Shown piece after piece: positions 40,677 through 49,814 of a stretch of DNA of 64,000 nt. The translations under genes were made by a program, and so were the position numbers. The stretch comes from Allosaccharopolyspora coralli (lineage in GTDB: Bacteria > Actinomycetota > Actinomycetes > Mycobacteriales > Pseudonocardiaceae). Where the stretch lies: positions 2,790,001 to 2,854,000 of the forward strand of contig NZ_CP045929.1 of assembly GCF_009664835.1 (NCBI RefSeq), given 5' to 3'. The notes under the pieces were generated by a model. It did no database searches. It saw only the letters and a list, made by a program, of their open reading frames with translations, and was not told the DNA's origin. Every line of letters starts with the position of its first letter. The stretch's first letter is position 1.

Positions 40677-40800
40677 GCTGACAAGAACCGTGCCAGAAGG
40701 TCTTGCTCGGCGGGTCGGGTGGCGGTGGTCGTGCTGCATACGTGGTGAGGCTCAGCGGCTCCGCCGCTGACACGACACGAAGAAAACCCTTCCGACAGGA
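40677..40800 (-). repeat. Decayed, inverted copy of repeat family B
   Basis: Read on the minus strand this 124-base gap shows GTGTCGTGTCAGCGG with the short palindrome AGCGGCTCCGCCGCT, and on the plus strand GGGTCGGGTGGCGG, the complement of the family B tail. The central CTCAGCG...CGCTGAG arms are missing. It lies between convergent genes. Confidence 0.6.
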
Positions 40801-40804
40801 GTGT

Positions 40805-41878
40805 TCAGCGGCGGAGATCGGCCGCGCAGTCGCACGCGGCGGCTTCCACCGCGAGCCCGGACGGCAGATCCTCGGCCCGGAAGATGCCGTTGCCCGGCGT
40901 GGTGCGGGACAGCGCGTCGGCTGCCAGGATCACCGAGGCACCGGTCCAGGTCGTGCGTTCCACCGGCCAGCGTTTGTCGTCCTCGTAAACGTAGCCGGTC
41001 CAGTAGGAACCGTCCTGCTCACGCAGATGCTGGATCACCGCCAGCAGCTCCCGCGCCCGGACACGCTCTCCGAGGGCGTCGAGACTCAGCACCAGCTCGC
41101 ACGTCTCCCCGCCGGTCACCCAGGGCCGGTCGTCGACGCACAGCGCGCCCCACCGGGGCACCACGAACTCGTTCCACCGCTCGGTGATCCGCCGCAACCC
41201 CTGCTCGCCCCGCACCGCACCACCGAGCACCGGGTAGTACCAGTCCATCGAGTAGCGCCGCTTGGACGCGAACACCTCGGGGTGCCCGCGCACTACATGC
41301 CCGAGCTGACCGAGTGCGACCTCCCAGTCCGGCTGCGGCGAACCGGCCAGCTCGGCGAGCGCCAGCCCGCAGCGCAGACTCTGGTGGATGCTGGAACAGC
41401 CCGACAGCAGTGCCTCGCCGGTGGAGTTCCCGTCCACGTCACGTCCCCACTCGATCTCGCCGCGTTCCCGTTGCAAGCCGAGTACGAAGTCGAGCGCGGC
41501 ACGCACGCACGGCCACATCCGCCGCGCGAACCCGTCGTCACCGGTGATCAGCACGTGGTGCCACACCCCGACGGCGATGTAGGCGCAGAAGTTCGAGTCC
41601 GACCCGGCGTCCTCGATCGCACCCGTGCGAATCTGGATCGGCCAGGAACCGTCCGTCCGCTGCGTGCGACGAGACCACTCGTAGGCCGCGTCGGCCTCCG
41701 CGAACAAGCCGGTCGCCGACAGCGCCATGGCAGACTCGACGTGGTCCCACGGGTCCACGTGCCCACCCGGAAACCACGGCACAGCGCCGGAATCCTCCTG
41801 CACCGACGCGATCGAGCGTGCCGTGTGCGCCACGTCGTCCGCCGAGAGAATTCCGTCGAGGAACGGCACATCAGGCAC
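40805..41878 (-). CDS. Alpha/alpha-toroid protein ('prenyltransferase-like'), function unknown
   Basis: A 357-residue protein built of repeated helical hairpins typical of the six-hairpin/terpenoid-cyclase toroid fold. Conserved-looking motifs are PWFPGGHVDPWDHVESAMAL, RTQRTDGSWPIQI and REQDGSYWTGYVYEDDKRWP. The QxxDGSW-type turns resemble the QW repeats of squalene cyclases and protein prenyltransferases, but the length is short and no DxDD motif is seen, so an enzymatic role is not assured. It overlaps the downstream end of the methyltransferase gene by 8 bases and belongs to a GT4-methyltransferase-toroid operon. Confidence 0.65.
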   Translation of the reverse strand: MPDVPFLDGILSADDVAHTARSIASVQEDSGAVPWFPGGHVDPWDHVESAMALSATGLFAEADAAYEWSRRTQRTDGSWPIQIRTGAIEDAGSDSNFCAYIAVGVWHHVLITGDDGFARRMWPCVRAALDFVLGLQRERGEIEWGRDVDGNSTGEALLSGCSSIHQSLRCGLALAELAGSPQPDWEVALGQLGHVVRGHPEVFASKRRYSMDWYYPVLGGAVRGEQGLRRITERWNEFVVPRWGALCVDDRPWVTGGETCELVLSLDALGERVRARELLAVIQHLREQDGSYWTGYVYEDDKRWPVERTTWTGASVILAADALSRTTPGNGIFRAEDLPSGLAVEAAACDCAADLRR

Positions 41879-42611
41879 GGGGTACGGCCACCTTCGGTTT
41901 ACTCAGGTACACCGCGACGCTCTTGCCGATCACCGGATCGAGCAGCTCCTCAGCGAACCGGGTGATCCAGGGCCTGCTCATCATGTCCCACACCAGCAAC
42001 CGGTGGTACGCCTGCGGTAGCGGGTGATCGTTGTTCTCCGGCCCGACCGCGCACTTCAGCCACCAGTACGGCGAGTGCAAGGCGTGCGCGTGGCGCCGGA
42101 ACACCGGGACGAGCCCGGCGTTGCCGAGCTTTCCTTCCAGCTCGTCGATCGTGTAGATGCGGACGTGACCACCTTCGTTGGCGTGGTAGGTGTCCGACAA
42201 CGCCCAGCAGACCCGCTCCGGGAACCAGCTCGGCACGGTGACCACCGCCCGCCCACCGGGCTTGAGCACGCGCACGAGCTCGTGCATGGCCTTCTCGTCC
42301 TCGGGAAGGTGTTCCATGATCTCCGAGGCGACGACCATGTCGAAATGCTCGTCCGGGAACGGCATTTGCAGGGCGTCACCGGCCACAGTGGTCGCCGACG
42401 TACCGGCGGGAGCCTCGCCCTCGTGTTCCATCGCGGCGAACATCGTCGCGACGTTCTCCAGCTCGCCTGCGTCCTGGTCGAAGGCCACGACCTCGGCACC
42501 GCGCCGATACAGCTCGAACGCGTGCCGCCCCGCGCCGGCACCCATGTCGAGCACCCGCTGGCCCGGCCGTACGCCGAGTTCGTCGAAATTCACCGTCAGC
42601 ACCGCTGCCAC
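41871..42611 (-). CDS. Class I SAM-dependent methyltransferase (Methyltransf_11 type)
   Basis: About 246 residues. Motif I is LDMGAGAGRHAFELYRRG, the acidic residue is in VVAFDQD, and motif post-I/II are GDALQMPFPDEHFDMVVASE and LKPGGRAVVTVPSW. Start uncertain between GTG 42611 (AGAGAGG very close) and GTG 42602. It lies 13 bases after the glycosyltransferase gene and overlaps the toroid gene, so the three are one transcript. Substrate unknown; a glycosylated lipid or isoprenoid is suggested only by the neighbours. Confidence 0.78.
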   Translation of the reverse strand: MAAVLTVNFDELGVRPGQRVLDMGAGAGRHAFELYRRGAEVVAFDQDAGELENVATMFAAMEHEGEAPAGTSATTVAGDALQMPFPDEHFDMVVASEIMEHLPEDEKAMHELVRVLKPGGRAVVTVPSWFPERVCWALSDTYHANEGGHVRIYTIDELEGKLGNAGLVPVFRRHAHALHSPYWWLKCAVGPENNDHPLPQAYHRLLVWDMMSRPWITRFAEELLDPVIGKSVAVYLSKPKVAVPRA

Positions 42612-42624
42612 TGCCTCTCTTCGT

Positions 42625-43890
42625 TCACCGGTGCCCGGCACCGGCAGCACCCGCGCCTCGTGCGCGGGTCTTCTCGATCGCCTCCGTATAGCAGTCCACT
42701 GTGGCCGCGGCCACGGAGGGCCAACTGTAGCGGCGCAACGCCCGCTCTCGTCCCGCCGCACCCATCCTGCGCCGGCGCTCCGGATCGTCGAGCAGGTCAC
42801 CGAGCGCCCGGGCGAGCGCCTCGGGATCGGCAGGCTCGACCAGCTGAGCGGCCTCGCCGTCTTCCCCAACGACCTCGGGGATGGCTCCGGCACGGCTGGC
42901 CACGAGTGGCGTACCACACGCCAGCGCTTCGACGGCGGGCAGCGAGAACCCTTCGTACAGGGACGGCACACAGGCCAGCTCGGCCGTGCCGACCAGCTCG
43001 GCGAGCTCGTCGTCGGCGATCCCGTGCACCGTCCGCACCGCGTCCGAAATCGACAGATCGTCGATGAGCCGCTCGGTCGGCCCGCCCGGCGTGGGCTTGG
43101 CCACCAGCACCAGTTCGACGTGGCGTTCGGTCCGCAGCTTCGCCACCGCCTCCAGCAGCGTGCCGACCCCCTTCAGCGGCGTGTCCGCGCTGGCCATCGC
43201 CACGATCCGACCCGGAACCCGCGGGCGCTCGGACGGCCGGAACACCTCGTGGTCCACCCCGAGCGGGACGACCCGGAGACGATCCCGCGGAACGGCGAAG
43301 TCCTCGCTGATCGCCTCCGCCGACGAGTGCGAGACGGTGAGCATCTCGGGAAGTCTGCGCGCGACGCGCTTCTGCATCCGCAGGAAGCCGTACCACCGAC
43401 GGAGCGTGAGCTTGCGCCGGCCGCGCGCCGCGGCGAGATCCACCCGGCGATCGTGGGTGATCGGATGGTGCACCGTGGTCACCAGCGGCACACCGGCCCG
43501 CTGCAACGACAACAGGCCCGAGCCGAGGCACTGGTTGTCGTGCACGACGTCGAACTCCCCGGCCCTGGCCCGCAACGCCTTCGCCGCGCGCAGGCTGAAC
43601 GTCCACGGTTCCGGGAAGCCCGCCGACCACATGACGCCGAGCTCGGCCACGTCGACCAGGTCACGGATCTCCCGCCAGTGCGGGGTGCGGAACGGGTCGG
43701 TCTCCCGGTACAGGTCGAGGCTGGGCACCGGCGTCAGCGTGACGCCGTCGTCGAGTTCCGGATACGGCTGCCCGGAGAACACCTCGACCTCGTGTCCCAG
43801 ATCGAGCAGACCCCGGCTCAGATATCGGACGTAGACGCCCTGACCACCACAATGCGGCTTGCTCCGGTAGGACAGGAGTGCGATTCGCAC
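42625..43890 (-). CDS. GT4-family glycosyltransferase
   Basis: A 421-residue GT-B glycosyltransferase. The N-terminus RIALLSYRSKPHCGGQGVYV carries the glycine-rich acceptor loop. The C-terminal half has VPLGVDHEVFRPS and the nucleotide-sugar EX7E motif in PSLYEGFSLPAVEALACGTP. No transmembrane segments are evident, so it acts in the cytosol or at the inner membrane face. It is first gene of the cassette and starts 37 bases from a KstR-type box shared with divergent kstR. Acceptor unknown. Confidence 0.82.
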   Translation of the reverse strand: MRIALLSYRSKPHCGGQGVYVRYLSRGLLDLGHEVEVFSGQPYPELDDGVTLTPVPSLDLYRETDPFRTPHWREIRDLVDVAELGVMWSAGFPEPWTFSLRAAKALRARAGEFDVVHDNQCLGSGLLSLQRAGVPLVTTVHHPITHDRRVDLAAARGRRKLTLRRWYGFLRMQKRVARRLPEMLTVSHSSAEAISEDFAVPRDRLRVVPLGVDHEVFRPSERPRVPGRIVAMASADTPLKGVGTLLEAVAKLRTERHVELVLVAKPTPGGPTERLIDDLSISDAVRTVHGIADDELAELVGTAELACVPSLYEGFSLPAVEALACGTPLVASRAGAIPEVVGEDGEAAQLVEPADPEALARALGDLLDDPERRRRMGAAGRERALRRYSWPSVAAATVDCYTEAIEKTRARGAGAAGAGHR

Positions 43891-43926
43891 GGTTCACCTC
43901 ACACAGCCGCGATCGAGCCGATAGAA

Positions 43927-43940
43927 TGAAACATGTTCTG
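43927..43940. promoter_or_regulatory. KstR autoregulatory operator between GT4 gene and kstR
   Basis: TGAAACATGTTCTG matches TnnAACnnGTTnnA except the last base. It is the only such box in the kstR promoter region and lies about 103 bases upstream of kstR, consistent with autorepression and possible control of the divergent cassette. Confidence 0.75.
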
Positions 43941-44042
43941 ATCGGTTTGCCTCGTCACCCTAGCCCGTCCTCTCACCACATTTCACATCGTGCGAGACCG
44001 ATCACTCGCTCGACACGCACAACTTCTCAGGAGATCGTTCCC

Positions 44043-44696
44043 ATGGCCGGATCGCCGCGTCAGCGCGCAACCGGGTCCACCGTTCTGAACCCCCTGCCCG
44101 AGGAAGCCCCGCCCGCTACAACGGCTCAGGCCGAGCGACGGAAACGCATCGTCGAGGCCACGATCGCACTCGCCGCGAAGGGCGGGTACGACGCGGTCCA
44201 GATGCGCACCGTCGCCGAGAAGGCCGACGTCGCCCTCGGGACGTTGTACCGGTACTTCCCGTCCAAGATCCACCTGCTCGTGACCGGCCTGGCCGAGCAG
44301 TTCGAGGCCGCGCAGGAACGGCAGAACCGACGCAAGATCCCGGGTGCGACCACCTACGAACGAGTGCTGTTCGTCCTCAACCAAGCCACCCGGACGCTGC
44401 AGCGGAACCCGCAGCTCACCGAGGCGATGACGCGCGCGTTCATGTTCGCCGACACCTCCGCCGCCGCCGAGGTCGACCGGGTCGCGGCGCTGTCCGAACA
44501 GTTCTTCACCCGGGCGATGACCGACGACGAACCCACCAACGAGCAGCGCGCGATCGCCAGGGTCATCACCGACGTGTGGATGTCGAACCTGGTGGCATGG
44601 GTCACTCGGCGGGCGTCGGCGACCGACGTGTCGAACCGGCTGGAGTTGACCGTCCGGTTGCTGATCGGCGACCCGAACGAGACCGCACCGGAATGA
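44043..44696 (+). CDS. kstR: TetR-family repressor of steroid catabolism KstR
   Basis: A 217-residue TetR regulator. The helix-turn-helix GYDAVQMRTVAEKADVALGTLYRYFPSK (residues 48-75) and the C-terminal ARVITDVWMSNLVAWVTRRASATDVSNRLEL are nearly the same as mycobacterial KstR. KstR binds TnnAACnnGTTnnA and is released by 3-oxo-cholestenoyl-CoA-type ligands. ATG with CAGGAG about 9 bases upstream. The N-terminal 30 residues are Pro/Ala-rich and extra. All boxes listed here are its predicted targets. Confidence 0.94.
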   Translation: MAGSPRQRATGSTVLNPLPEEAPPATTAQAERRKRIVEATIALAAKGGYDAVQMRTVAEKADVALGTLYRYFPSKIHLLVTGLAEQFEAAQERQNRRKIPGATTYERVLFVLNQATRTLQRNPQLTEAMTRAFMFADTSAAAEVDRVAALSEQFFTRAMTDDEPTNEQRAIARVITDVWMSNLVAWVTRRASATDVSNRLELTVRLLIGDPNETAPE

Positions 44697-44714
44697 TGCC
44701 GCCGCCCGGCGGTG

Positions 44715-44815
44715 CCGTGAGAACTCCTTGCTGAACGAGCTGTCGTCGTGTCGTGCCAGGGGTCACCACGGACGCAGCGGGACCGCCACAGAACCACCTA
44801 CGCAGATCGATCCGC
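44715..44815 (+). repeat. Decayed fragment of repeat family B
   Basis: The gap between kstR and fadA6 keeps CTGTCGTCGTGTCGTG and GGTCACCACGGACGCAGC from the 5' part of family B but has lost the hairpin core. The genes are convergent. Confidence 0.55.
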
Positions 44816-44828
44816 GCGACCTCTTACC

Positions 44829-45992
44829 TCAGCCGAGGCGTTCGAGGATGGTCACGTTGGCCGTCCCCCCGCCCTCGCACATCGTCTGCAGGCCGTACCG
44901 CCCTCCGGTGCGTTCCAGCTCGTGCAGCATCGTGGTCATGAGCTTGGTGCCGGTCGCTCCGAGCGGGTGACCGAGCGCGATCGCCCCGCCGTTGGGGTTG
45001 ACCTTCGCCGGGTCGATGTCGATCTCCCGCTGCCAGGCGAGCACGACGCTGGCGAACGCTTCGTTGATCTCGACGACGTCGATCTGATCGGCGCTCATGC
45101 CCGCGCGGTCCAGCGCGTGACGGGTGGCCGGGATCGGCGCCGAGAGCATGAAGACCGGGTCGTCACCGCGCACGCTGAGGTGGTGCACGCGGGCGCGCGG
45201 CGTCAGGCCGTGCTCGCGCACCGCACGCTCCGAGGCCACGAGCACGGACGAGGCACCGTCGGAGATCTGGCTCGACACGCCGGCGGTGATCCGTCCGCCG
45301 TCTTGCAGCAGCTTCAACCCGGCGAGCTTGTCCTTGCCGGTGTCCCGGCGCGGACCCTCGTCGTGTCGGACGGCACCCAGCGAGACGGTCTCGGCGTCGA
45401 ACCGTCCCTCGTCGATCGCGGTGACGGCTCGCTGGTGGCTCGTGAGCGCGAAATCCTCCATCTCGTCGCGCGAGATGCCCCACTTCTCGGCGATGAGTTC
45501 GGCGCCGCGGAACTGGGTGACGACCTCGTCGCCGTAGCGGTCCTGCCAACCGGTCGAGCCCGAACCGGGCCCGTAAGCGACCGGGAACCCCAGGTCGCCA
45601 CTGCCGTTCAGCGAGCTCCCGATCGGGATCGCGCTCATGTTCTGCACCCCGCCCGCGACGACCACGTCGGAGGTGCCGCTCAGGACGGCTTGGGCCGCGA
45701 AATGCACCGCTTGCTGTGAAGACCCGCACTGGCGGTCCACGGTCACGCCGGGGACGTGCTCGGGGTACCCGGCCGCCAGCCAGCCTGTCCGCCCGATGTT
45801 GCCCGCCTGGGCGCCGACGGTGTCGACGCAACCCCACACGACGTCGTCGACCGCGCTCGGATCGACACCGCTGCGGTCGACGAGCGCCCGCAGGACGTGC
45901 GCGGACAGGTCCGCTGGGTGGATCTCGCTGAGACCGCCCCCTCGCTTGCCGACCGGGGTCCGCACCGCGTCGATGATGTACGCCTCAGCCAT
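44829..45992 (-). CDS. fadA6: Acetyl-CoA acetyltransferase FadA6 (HIP pathway)
   Basis: A 387-residue thiolase with the nucleophile in TVDRQCGSSQQ (about Cys91), [15 protein letters not shown] and the C-terminal QTMCEGGGTANVTILER. The sequence closely follows mycobacterial FadA6 (Rv3556c), which cleaves the 3-keto CoA esters late in C/D-ring degradation. The ATG was chosen for GGGAGGAC upstream. Its promoter carries a KstR2-like box and a TAGAGT -10 rather than a KstR box, so it is probably in a separate regulon although the gene lies next to kstR. Confidence 0.9.
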   Translation of the reverse strand: MAEAYIIDAVRTPVGKRGGGLSEIHPADLSAHVLRALVDRSGVDPSAVDDVVWGCVDTVGAQAGNIGRTGWLAAGYPEHVPGVTVDRQCGSSQQAVHFAAQAVLSGTSDVVVAGGVQNMSAIPIGSSLNGSGDLGFPVAYGPGSGSTGWQDRYGDEVVTQFRGAELIAEKWGISRDEMEDFALTSHQRAVTAIDEGRFDAETVSLGAVRHDEGPRRDTGKDKLAGLKLLQDGGRITAGVSSQISDGASSVLVASERAVREHGLTPRARVHHLSVRGDDPVFMLSAPIPATRHALDRAGMSADQIDVVEINEAFASVVLAWQREIDIDPAKVNPNGGAIALGHPLGATGTKLMTTMLHELERTGGRYGLQTMCEGGGTANVTILERLG

Positions 45993-46065
45993 GATCGTGT
46001 CCTCCCACCGGTTGCGACCGCGCGGACCGGGTGCTCCGCGCACCGGGGCGAACTCTAGTCGAACA

Positions 46066-46079
46066 AGCAAGCGTTTGGT
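46066..46079. promoter_or_regulatory. KstR2-like operator upstream of fadA6
   Basis: AGCAAGCGTTTGGT matches 5'-AnCAAGnnCTTGnT at all but one fixed position (T for C). It lies 74-87 bases before the fadA6 start; on the minus strand TAGAGT follows as -10. No other such site was noticed. Confidence 0.6.
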
Positions 46080-46094
46080 ACGCCACGGTGGTGC

Positions 46095-46137
46095 GAACGG
46101 CACTTTCGCCTCGTCTGGTGGGGCGAGAGTGCCGTTC
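46095..46137. terminator. 16-bp hairpin, second copy of the fadD3-downstream type
   Basis: GAACGGCACTTTCGCC (46095-46110) pairs with GGCGAGAGTGCCGTTC (46122-46137) with one G-U pair in RNA. Stem and loop are almost the same as at 18704-18746. Here it stands in the divergent fadA6/uvrA-like promoter region, where a terminator is not expected, so the role is unclear. Confidence 0.6.
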
Positions 46138-46264
46138 GCCTCGGTGGTCACTTGCTGCTCGGCGGGCCACTCGGCGACTCGATCACCAAACGACAAGCGC
46201 TGAGCACGCCACCGCGGCTAGCGTGACCTCCACACGGGCGAACGCGAACCGGGGAGACAGGAAC

Positions 46265-48670
46265 ATGGCCACGAGCACGGACAGGCAGGCGACCGAGCGC
46301 GCCTCAGCACGGTCGACCGCACTGCACGAGGCCGACAGTCACGATCTGATTCGCGTGCACGGCGCGCGCGAGAACAATCTCAAGGACGTCCACGTCGAAC
46401 TCCCGAAACGTCGGCTGACGGTGTTCACCGGGGTGTCCGGCTCCGGGAAGAGCTCGCTGGTGTTCGGCACGATCGCCGCCGAGTCGCAACGGATGATCAA
46501 CGAGACCTACAGCGCCTTCCTGCAGGGCTTCATGCCTGCGCTGGCGCGGCCCGACGTCGACCTTCTGGAAGGCCTGACGACGGCGATCATCGTCGACCAG
46601 GAGCGGATGGGATCGAACCCGCGCTCCACGGTCGGCACGGCCACCGACGCCAACGCGATGCTGCGGATCCTGTTCAGCCGACTCGGCGAGCCGAACCTCG
46701 GTTCCCCCAACGCCTACTCCTTCAACATCCCGACCGTGAAGGCCAGCGGCGCGATCACCGTCGAGCGCGGCGCCAAGACCAAGGCGGAGAAGACGACCTT
46801 CAACCGGCTCGGTGGCATGTGCCCACGATGCGAGGGCATGGGCTCGGTCAACGACTTCGACCTGACGGCGCTCTACGACGAGACCAAGTCGCTCGCCGAA
46901 GGCGCACTCACCGTTCCGGGCTACAGCATGGACGGCTGGTACGGCCGCCTGTTCCGCGGCGCGGGTCTGGACATGGACAAGCCGATCGGAAAGTACGGCA
47001 CGAAGGAGCTGCACACCCTGCTCTACGCGGAGCCGACCAAGATCAAGGTCGATGGCGTCAACCTCACCTACGAGGGGGTGATCTCCAAGATCCAGAAATC
47101 GATGCTGTCCAAGGACGTCGACGCGATGCAACCGCACGTCCGCGCCTTCGTCGAACGGGCGGTGACGTTCACGACCTGCCCCGAATGCGACGGCACCCGG
47201 CTCGGTCCCGAACCCCGGTCGTCGAAGATCGACGGGAAGAACATCGCCGACGTCTGCGCGATGCAGATCAGCGACCTGGCCGAGTGGGTCGGAGAGCTCG
47301 ACGAGCCCTCCGTGGCCCCGCTGCTGACCGGACTGCGGCACCTGCTCGACTCGTTCACCCGGATCGGGTTGGGATACCTCTCCCTCGACCGGCCCGCGGG
47401 CACGCTCTCCGGCGGCGAGGCGCAACGCACGAAGATGATCCGGCACCTCGGGTCCTCACTGACCGACGTCACCTACGTCTTCGACGAGCCCACGATCGGG
47501 CTGCACCCGCACGACATCGAGCGGATGAACGCCCTGCTGCGGCAACTCCGGAACAAGGGCAACACCGTGCTCGTCGTGGAGCACAAACCCGAGACGATCG
47601 CGATCGCCGACCACGTCGTCGATCTCGGACCTGGCGCTGGCGCCGGCGGCGGCGCGGTCTGCTTCGAGGGCACCGTGGAGGCGCTGCGGGACAGCGAGAC
47701 CATGACCGGCCGGCACCTCGACGACCGCGCGAGGCTCAAGGACTCCGTGCGATCCCCTTCCGGAGCACTCAAGGTGCGGGGAGCGTCGACCCACAATCTC
47801 CAGGACGTGGACGTCGACATCCCACTCGGGGTGCTCTGCGTGCTCACCGGCGTCGCCGGCTCCGGGAAGAGCTCGCTGATCGACGGATCGGTCGCAGGCC
47901 GCGAGGGTGTGGTGGTCATCGACCAAGGTGCGATCCGCGGGTCGCGGCGCAGCAACCCGGCCACCTACACCGGTCTGCTCGAACCGATCCGCAAGGCCTT
48001 CGCGAAGACCAACGGCGTCAAGCCCGCGCTGTTCAGCTCGAACTCCGAGGGCGCCTGCCCCACCTGCAACGGCGCCGGTGTGATCTTCACCGACCTGGGA
48101 GTCATGGCCACCGTCGAGTCCACGTGCGAGGACTGCGAGGGCAAGAGGTTCCAGCCCGCGGTGCTCGAGTACACCCTCGGCGGGAAGAACATCGCCGAGG
48201 TCCTCGCGATGTCGGTGGCCGAGGCGGAGGAGTTCTTCGGCGCCGGCGACGCACGCACCCCGGCCGCACACCGGATCCTCGACCGGCTCGCCGAGGTCGG
48301 ACTCGGCTACCTCACCCTCGGCCAGCCGCTGACGACGCTGTCCGGTGGCGAACGGCAGCGCGTCAAACTGGCCAACCAGATGGCCGACAAGGGTGACGTG
48401 TACATCCTCGACGAGCCCACGACCGGCCTGCACCTCGCCGACGTCGAGCAGCTCCTCGGCCTGCTCGATCGGCTCGTCGACTCCGGCAAGTCGGTCGTCG
48501 CCATCGAGCACCACCAGGCCGTGATGGCGCACGCCGACCGGATCATCGACGTCGGTCCCGGTGCGGGGCACGACGGCGGCCGGATCGTCTTCGAGGGCAC
48601 CCCCGCCGAGCTGGTCGCCGCCCGCTCCACCCTCACCGGCGAGCACCTTGCCGCCTACGTCGGCAGCTGA
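46265..48670 (+). CDS. UvrA-like ABC ATPase (UvrA2/DrrC type)
   Basis: A 801-residue protein with two ABC ATPase halves. Walker A motifs GVSGSGKSSL and GVAGSGKSSL, signatures LSGGEAQR and LSGGERQR, and four zinc-knuckle pairs (CPRCEGMG, CPECDGTR, CPTCNGAG, CEDCEGKR) are visible. It is shorter than housekeeping UvrA (about 950), as in UvrA2/DrrC proteins that lack the UvrB-binding insertion and protect DNA against intercalating drugs. ATG chosen after GGGGAGACAGGAAC. No drug-biosynthesis gene adjoins it; a general DNA-protection role is equally possible. Confidence 0.88.
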   Translation: MATSTDRQATERASARSTALHEADSHDLIRVHGARENNLKDVHVELPKRRLTVFTGVSGSGKSSLVFGTIAAESQRMINETYSAFLQGFMPALARPDVDLLEGLTTAIIVDQERMGSNPRSTVGTATDANAMLRILFSRLGEPNLGSPNAYSFNIPTVKASGAITVERGAKTKAEKTTFNRLGGMCPRCEGMGSVNDFDLTALYDETKSLAEGALTVPGYSMDGWYGRLFRGAGLDMDKPIGKYGTKELHTLLYAEPTKIKVDGVNLTYEGVISKIQKSMLSKDVDAMQPHVRAFVERAVTFTTCPECDGTRLGPEPRSSKIDGKNIADVCAMQISDLAEWVGELDEPSVAPLLTGLRHLLDSFTRIGLGYLSLDRPAGTLSGGEAQRTKMIRHLGSSLTDVTYVFDEPTIGLHPHDIERMNALLRQLRNKGNTVLVVEHKPETIAIADHVVDLGPGAGAGGGAVCFEGTVEALRDSETMTGRHLDDRARLKDSVRSPSGALKVRGASTHNLQDVDVDIPLGVLCVLTGVAGSGKSSLIDGSVAGREGVVVIDQGAIRGSRRSNPATYTGLLEPIRKAFAKTNGVKPALFSSNSEGACPTCNGAGVIFTDLGVMATVESTCEDCEGKRFQPAVLEYTLGGKNIAEVLAMSVAEAEEFFGAGDARTPAAHRILDRLAEVGLGYLTLGQPLTTLSGGERQRVKLANQMADKGDVYILDEPTTGLHLADVEQLLGLLDRLVDSGKSVVAIEHHQAVMAHADRIIDVGPGAGHDGGRIVFEGTPAELVAARSTLTGEHLAAYVGS

Positions 48671-48714
48671 CGCCGTTCCACGTGACGGGCACGGGGTGAT
48701 CTGCGTGGCTGGTT

Positions 48715-48872
48715 CCGTGGCCGGTCTGCGTTCACCGGCGGGACGATGGCCGACGGAGCCAACCACCCGCGGGTTCTCAGCGCCCTCCTCGCGAGGACAG
48801 CGATCCCGCAGCGAGGAGAGCGCTGAGGTTCCGCCACCCGACCCACCCGGCAAGACCAGCTGTGCGGAGCTC
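48715..48872 (+). repeat. Dispersed intergenic repeat family B, copy 3
   Basis: Arms CTCAGCGCCCTCCTCGC (48776-48792) and GCGAGGAGAGCGCTGAG (48810-48826) with a shortened spacer, followed by GTTCCGCCACCCGACCCACC. The spacer segment GCTGCGTAGGTGGCTACT seen in copies 1 and 2 is deleted. It follows the uvrA-like gene and is directly bordered by the IS5-family insertion. Confidence 0.8.
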
Positions 48873-48895
48873 TAAGAGCCTGTCTTTGATCTTGG

Positions 48896-49753
48896 TTAGG
48901 GGGTGGGGGCCCGCGTTTGTGGGCGGGTCAGTCGTCGGCTCATCATAGTGATCATGGCCCAGTTGATGAAGGCCTCGGAGTGTTCGGGGAGGCGTTCGTA
49001 GTCGCGGGTGTTGCGGCGGGCTTGGCTGATCCAGGCGAAGGTTCGTTCGACGACCCATCGGCGGTGCAGGGGCACGAACCCGGTTTGTTCGGCGAGTTTT
49101 TTCACGATCTCGACGGTGATGCCCAGGGTTGTTTTCGCCCAGGTCAGCAGGGTTCCGGTGTAGCCGCCGTCGGCCCAGATGTGGCGCACCCTGTGGTGGG
49201 CGCGGTGCAGCAGTGACAGCAGAGGGCGCCCGGCGGGCCGGTCTTGCAAGTTGGCGGCGGTGACCATGACGACCAGCAGCAGTCCCATGGTGTCCACGGC
49301 GATGTGGCGTTTGCGGCCGTTGACCTTCTTGCCGGCGTCGTAGCCGCGGGTGGAGTCACCGACTGTTTCGGCGGCGCGCACCGATTGCGCGTCGATGGCG
49401 GCTGCGGTGGGCCGCGGGCGCCGGCCGGCCTGCTGGCGGACCTGTTCACGCAGCGCATCACGCATTATTTCCACCGTGCCGTTCTCGCGCCAGCGAGCGA
49501 AAAAGCCGTACACGGTCTTGCAGGGCGGAAAGTCCACGGGAAGCGCGCGCCATTTCACTCCGTTGTCGGTGACGTAGCGGATCGCGTCGACGATGTCGCG
49601 GCGGTGGTGCTTCTCCGGACGCCCCCCGGCCGGGCTGGCACACGCCGCCGTGGGCAGCAGTGGTTCGATCACTGCCCACTCGGCGTCCGTCATGTCCGAC
49701 GGGTAGCGGCGAATGCGGGCCGATGCGCTGGACGAAGGCGTCGTGGGGTACAA
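48896..49753 (-). CDS. IS5-family DDE transposase
   Basis: A 285-residue transposase. The helix-turn-helix-like N-terminal domain contains MTDAEWAVIEPLLP and YVTDNGVKWRALPVDFPPCKTVY. The DDE core shows AIDAQSVRAAE (first Asp), IWADGGYTG (second Asp) and WVVERTFAWISQARR (Glu). The frame is intact and not split, so the element may be active. The start may be TTG 49753 or the internal ATG before TDAEW; no strong ribosome site is seen. Confidence 0.88.
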   Translation of the reverse strand: MYPTTPSSSASARIRRYPSDMTDAEWAVIEPLLPTAACASPAGGRPEKHHRRDIVDAIRYVTDNGVKWRALPVDFPPCKTVYGFFARWRENGTVEIMRDALREQVRQQAGRRPRPTAAAIDAQSVRAAETVGDSTRGYDAGKKVNGRKRHIAVDTMGLLLVVMVTAANLQDRPAGRPLLSLLHRAHHRVRHIWADGGYTGTLLTWAKTTLGITVEIVKKLAEQTGFVPLHRRWVVERTFAWISQARRNTRDYERLPEHSEAFINWAMITMMSRRLTRPQTRAPTP

Positions 49754-49761
49754 ACTGAGTC

Positions 49762-49814
49762 GGGCCTCTGCTGTTAGTGATCATGACTGGCATCACGATC
49801 ACTAGCAGAGGCCC
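49762..49814. repeat. Subterminal inverted repeat inside the IS element
   Basis: GGGCCTCTGCTGTTAGTGATC (from 49762) and GATCACTAGCAGAGGCCC (49797-49814) are complementary apart from a short bulge. It lies upstream of the transposase start and could be a transposase-binding or regulatory hairpin. Confidence 0.5.
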
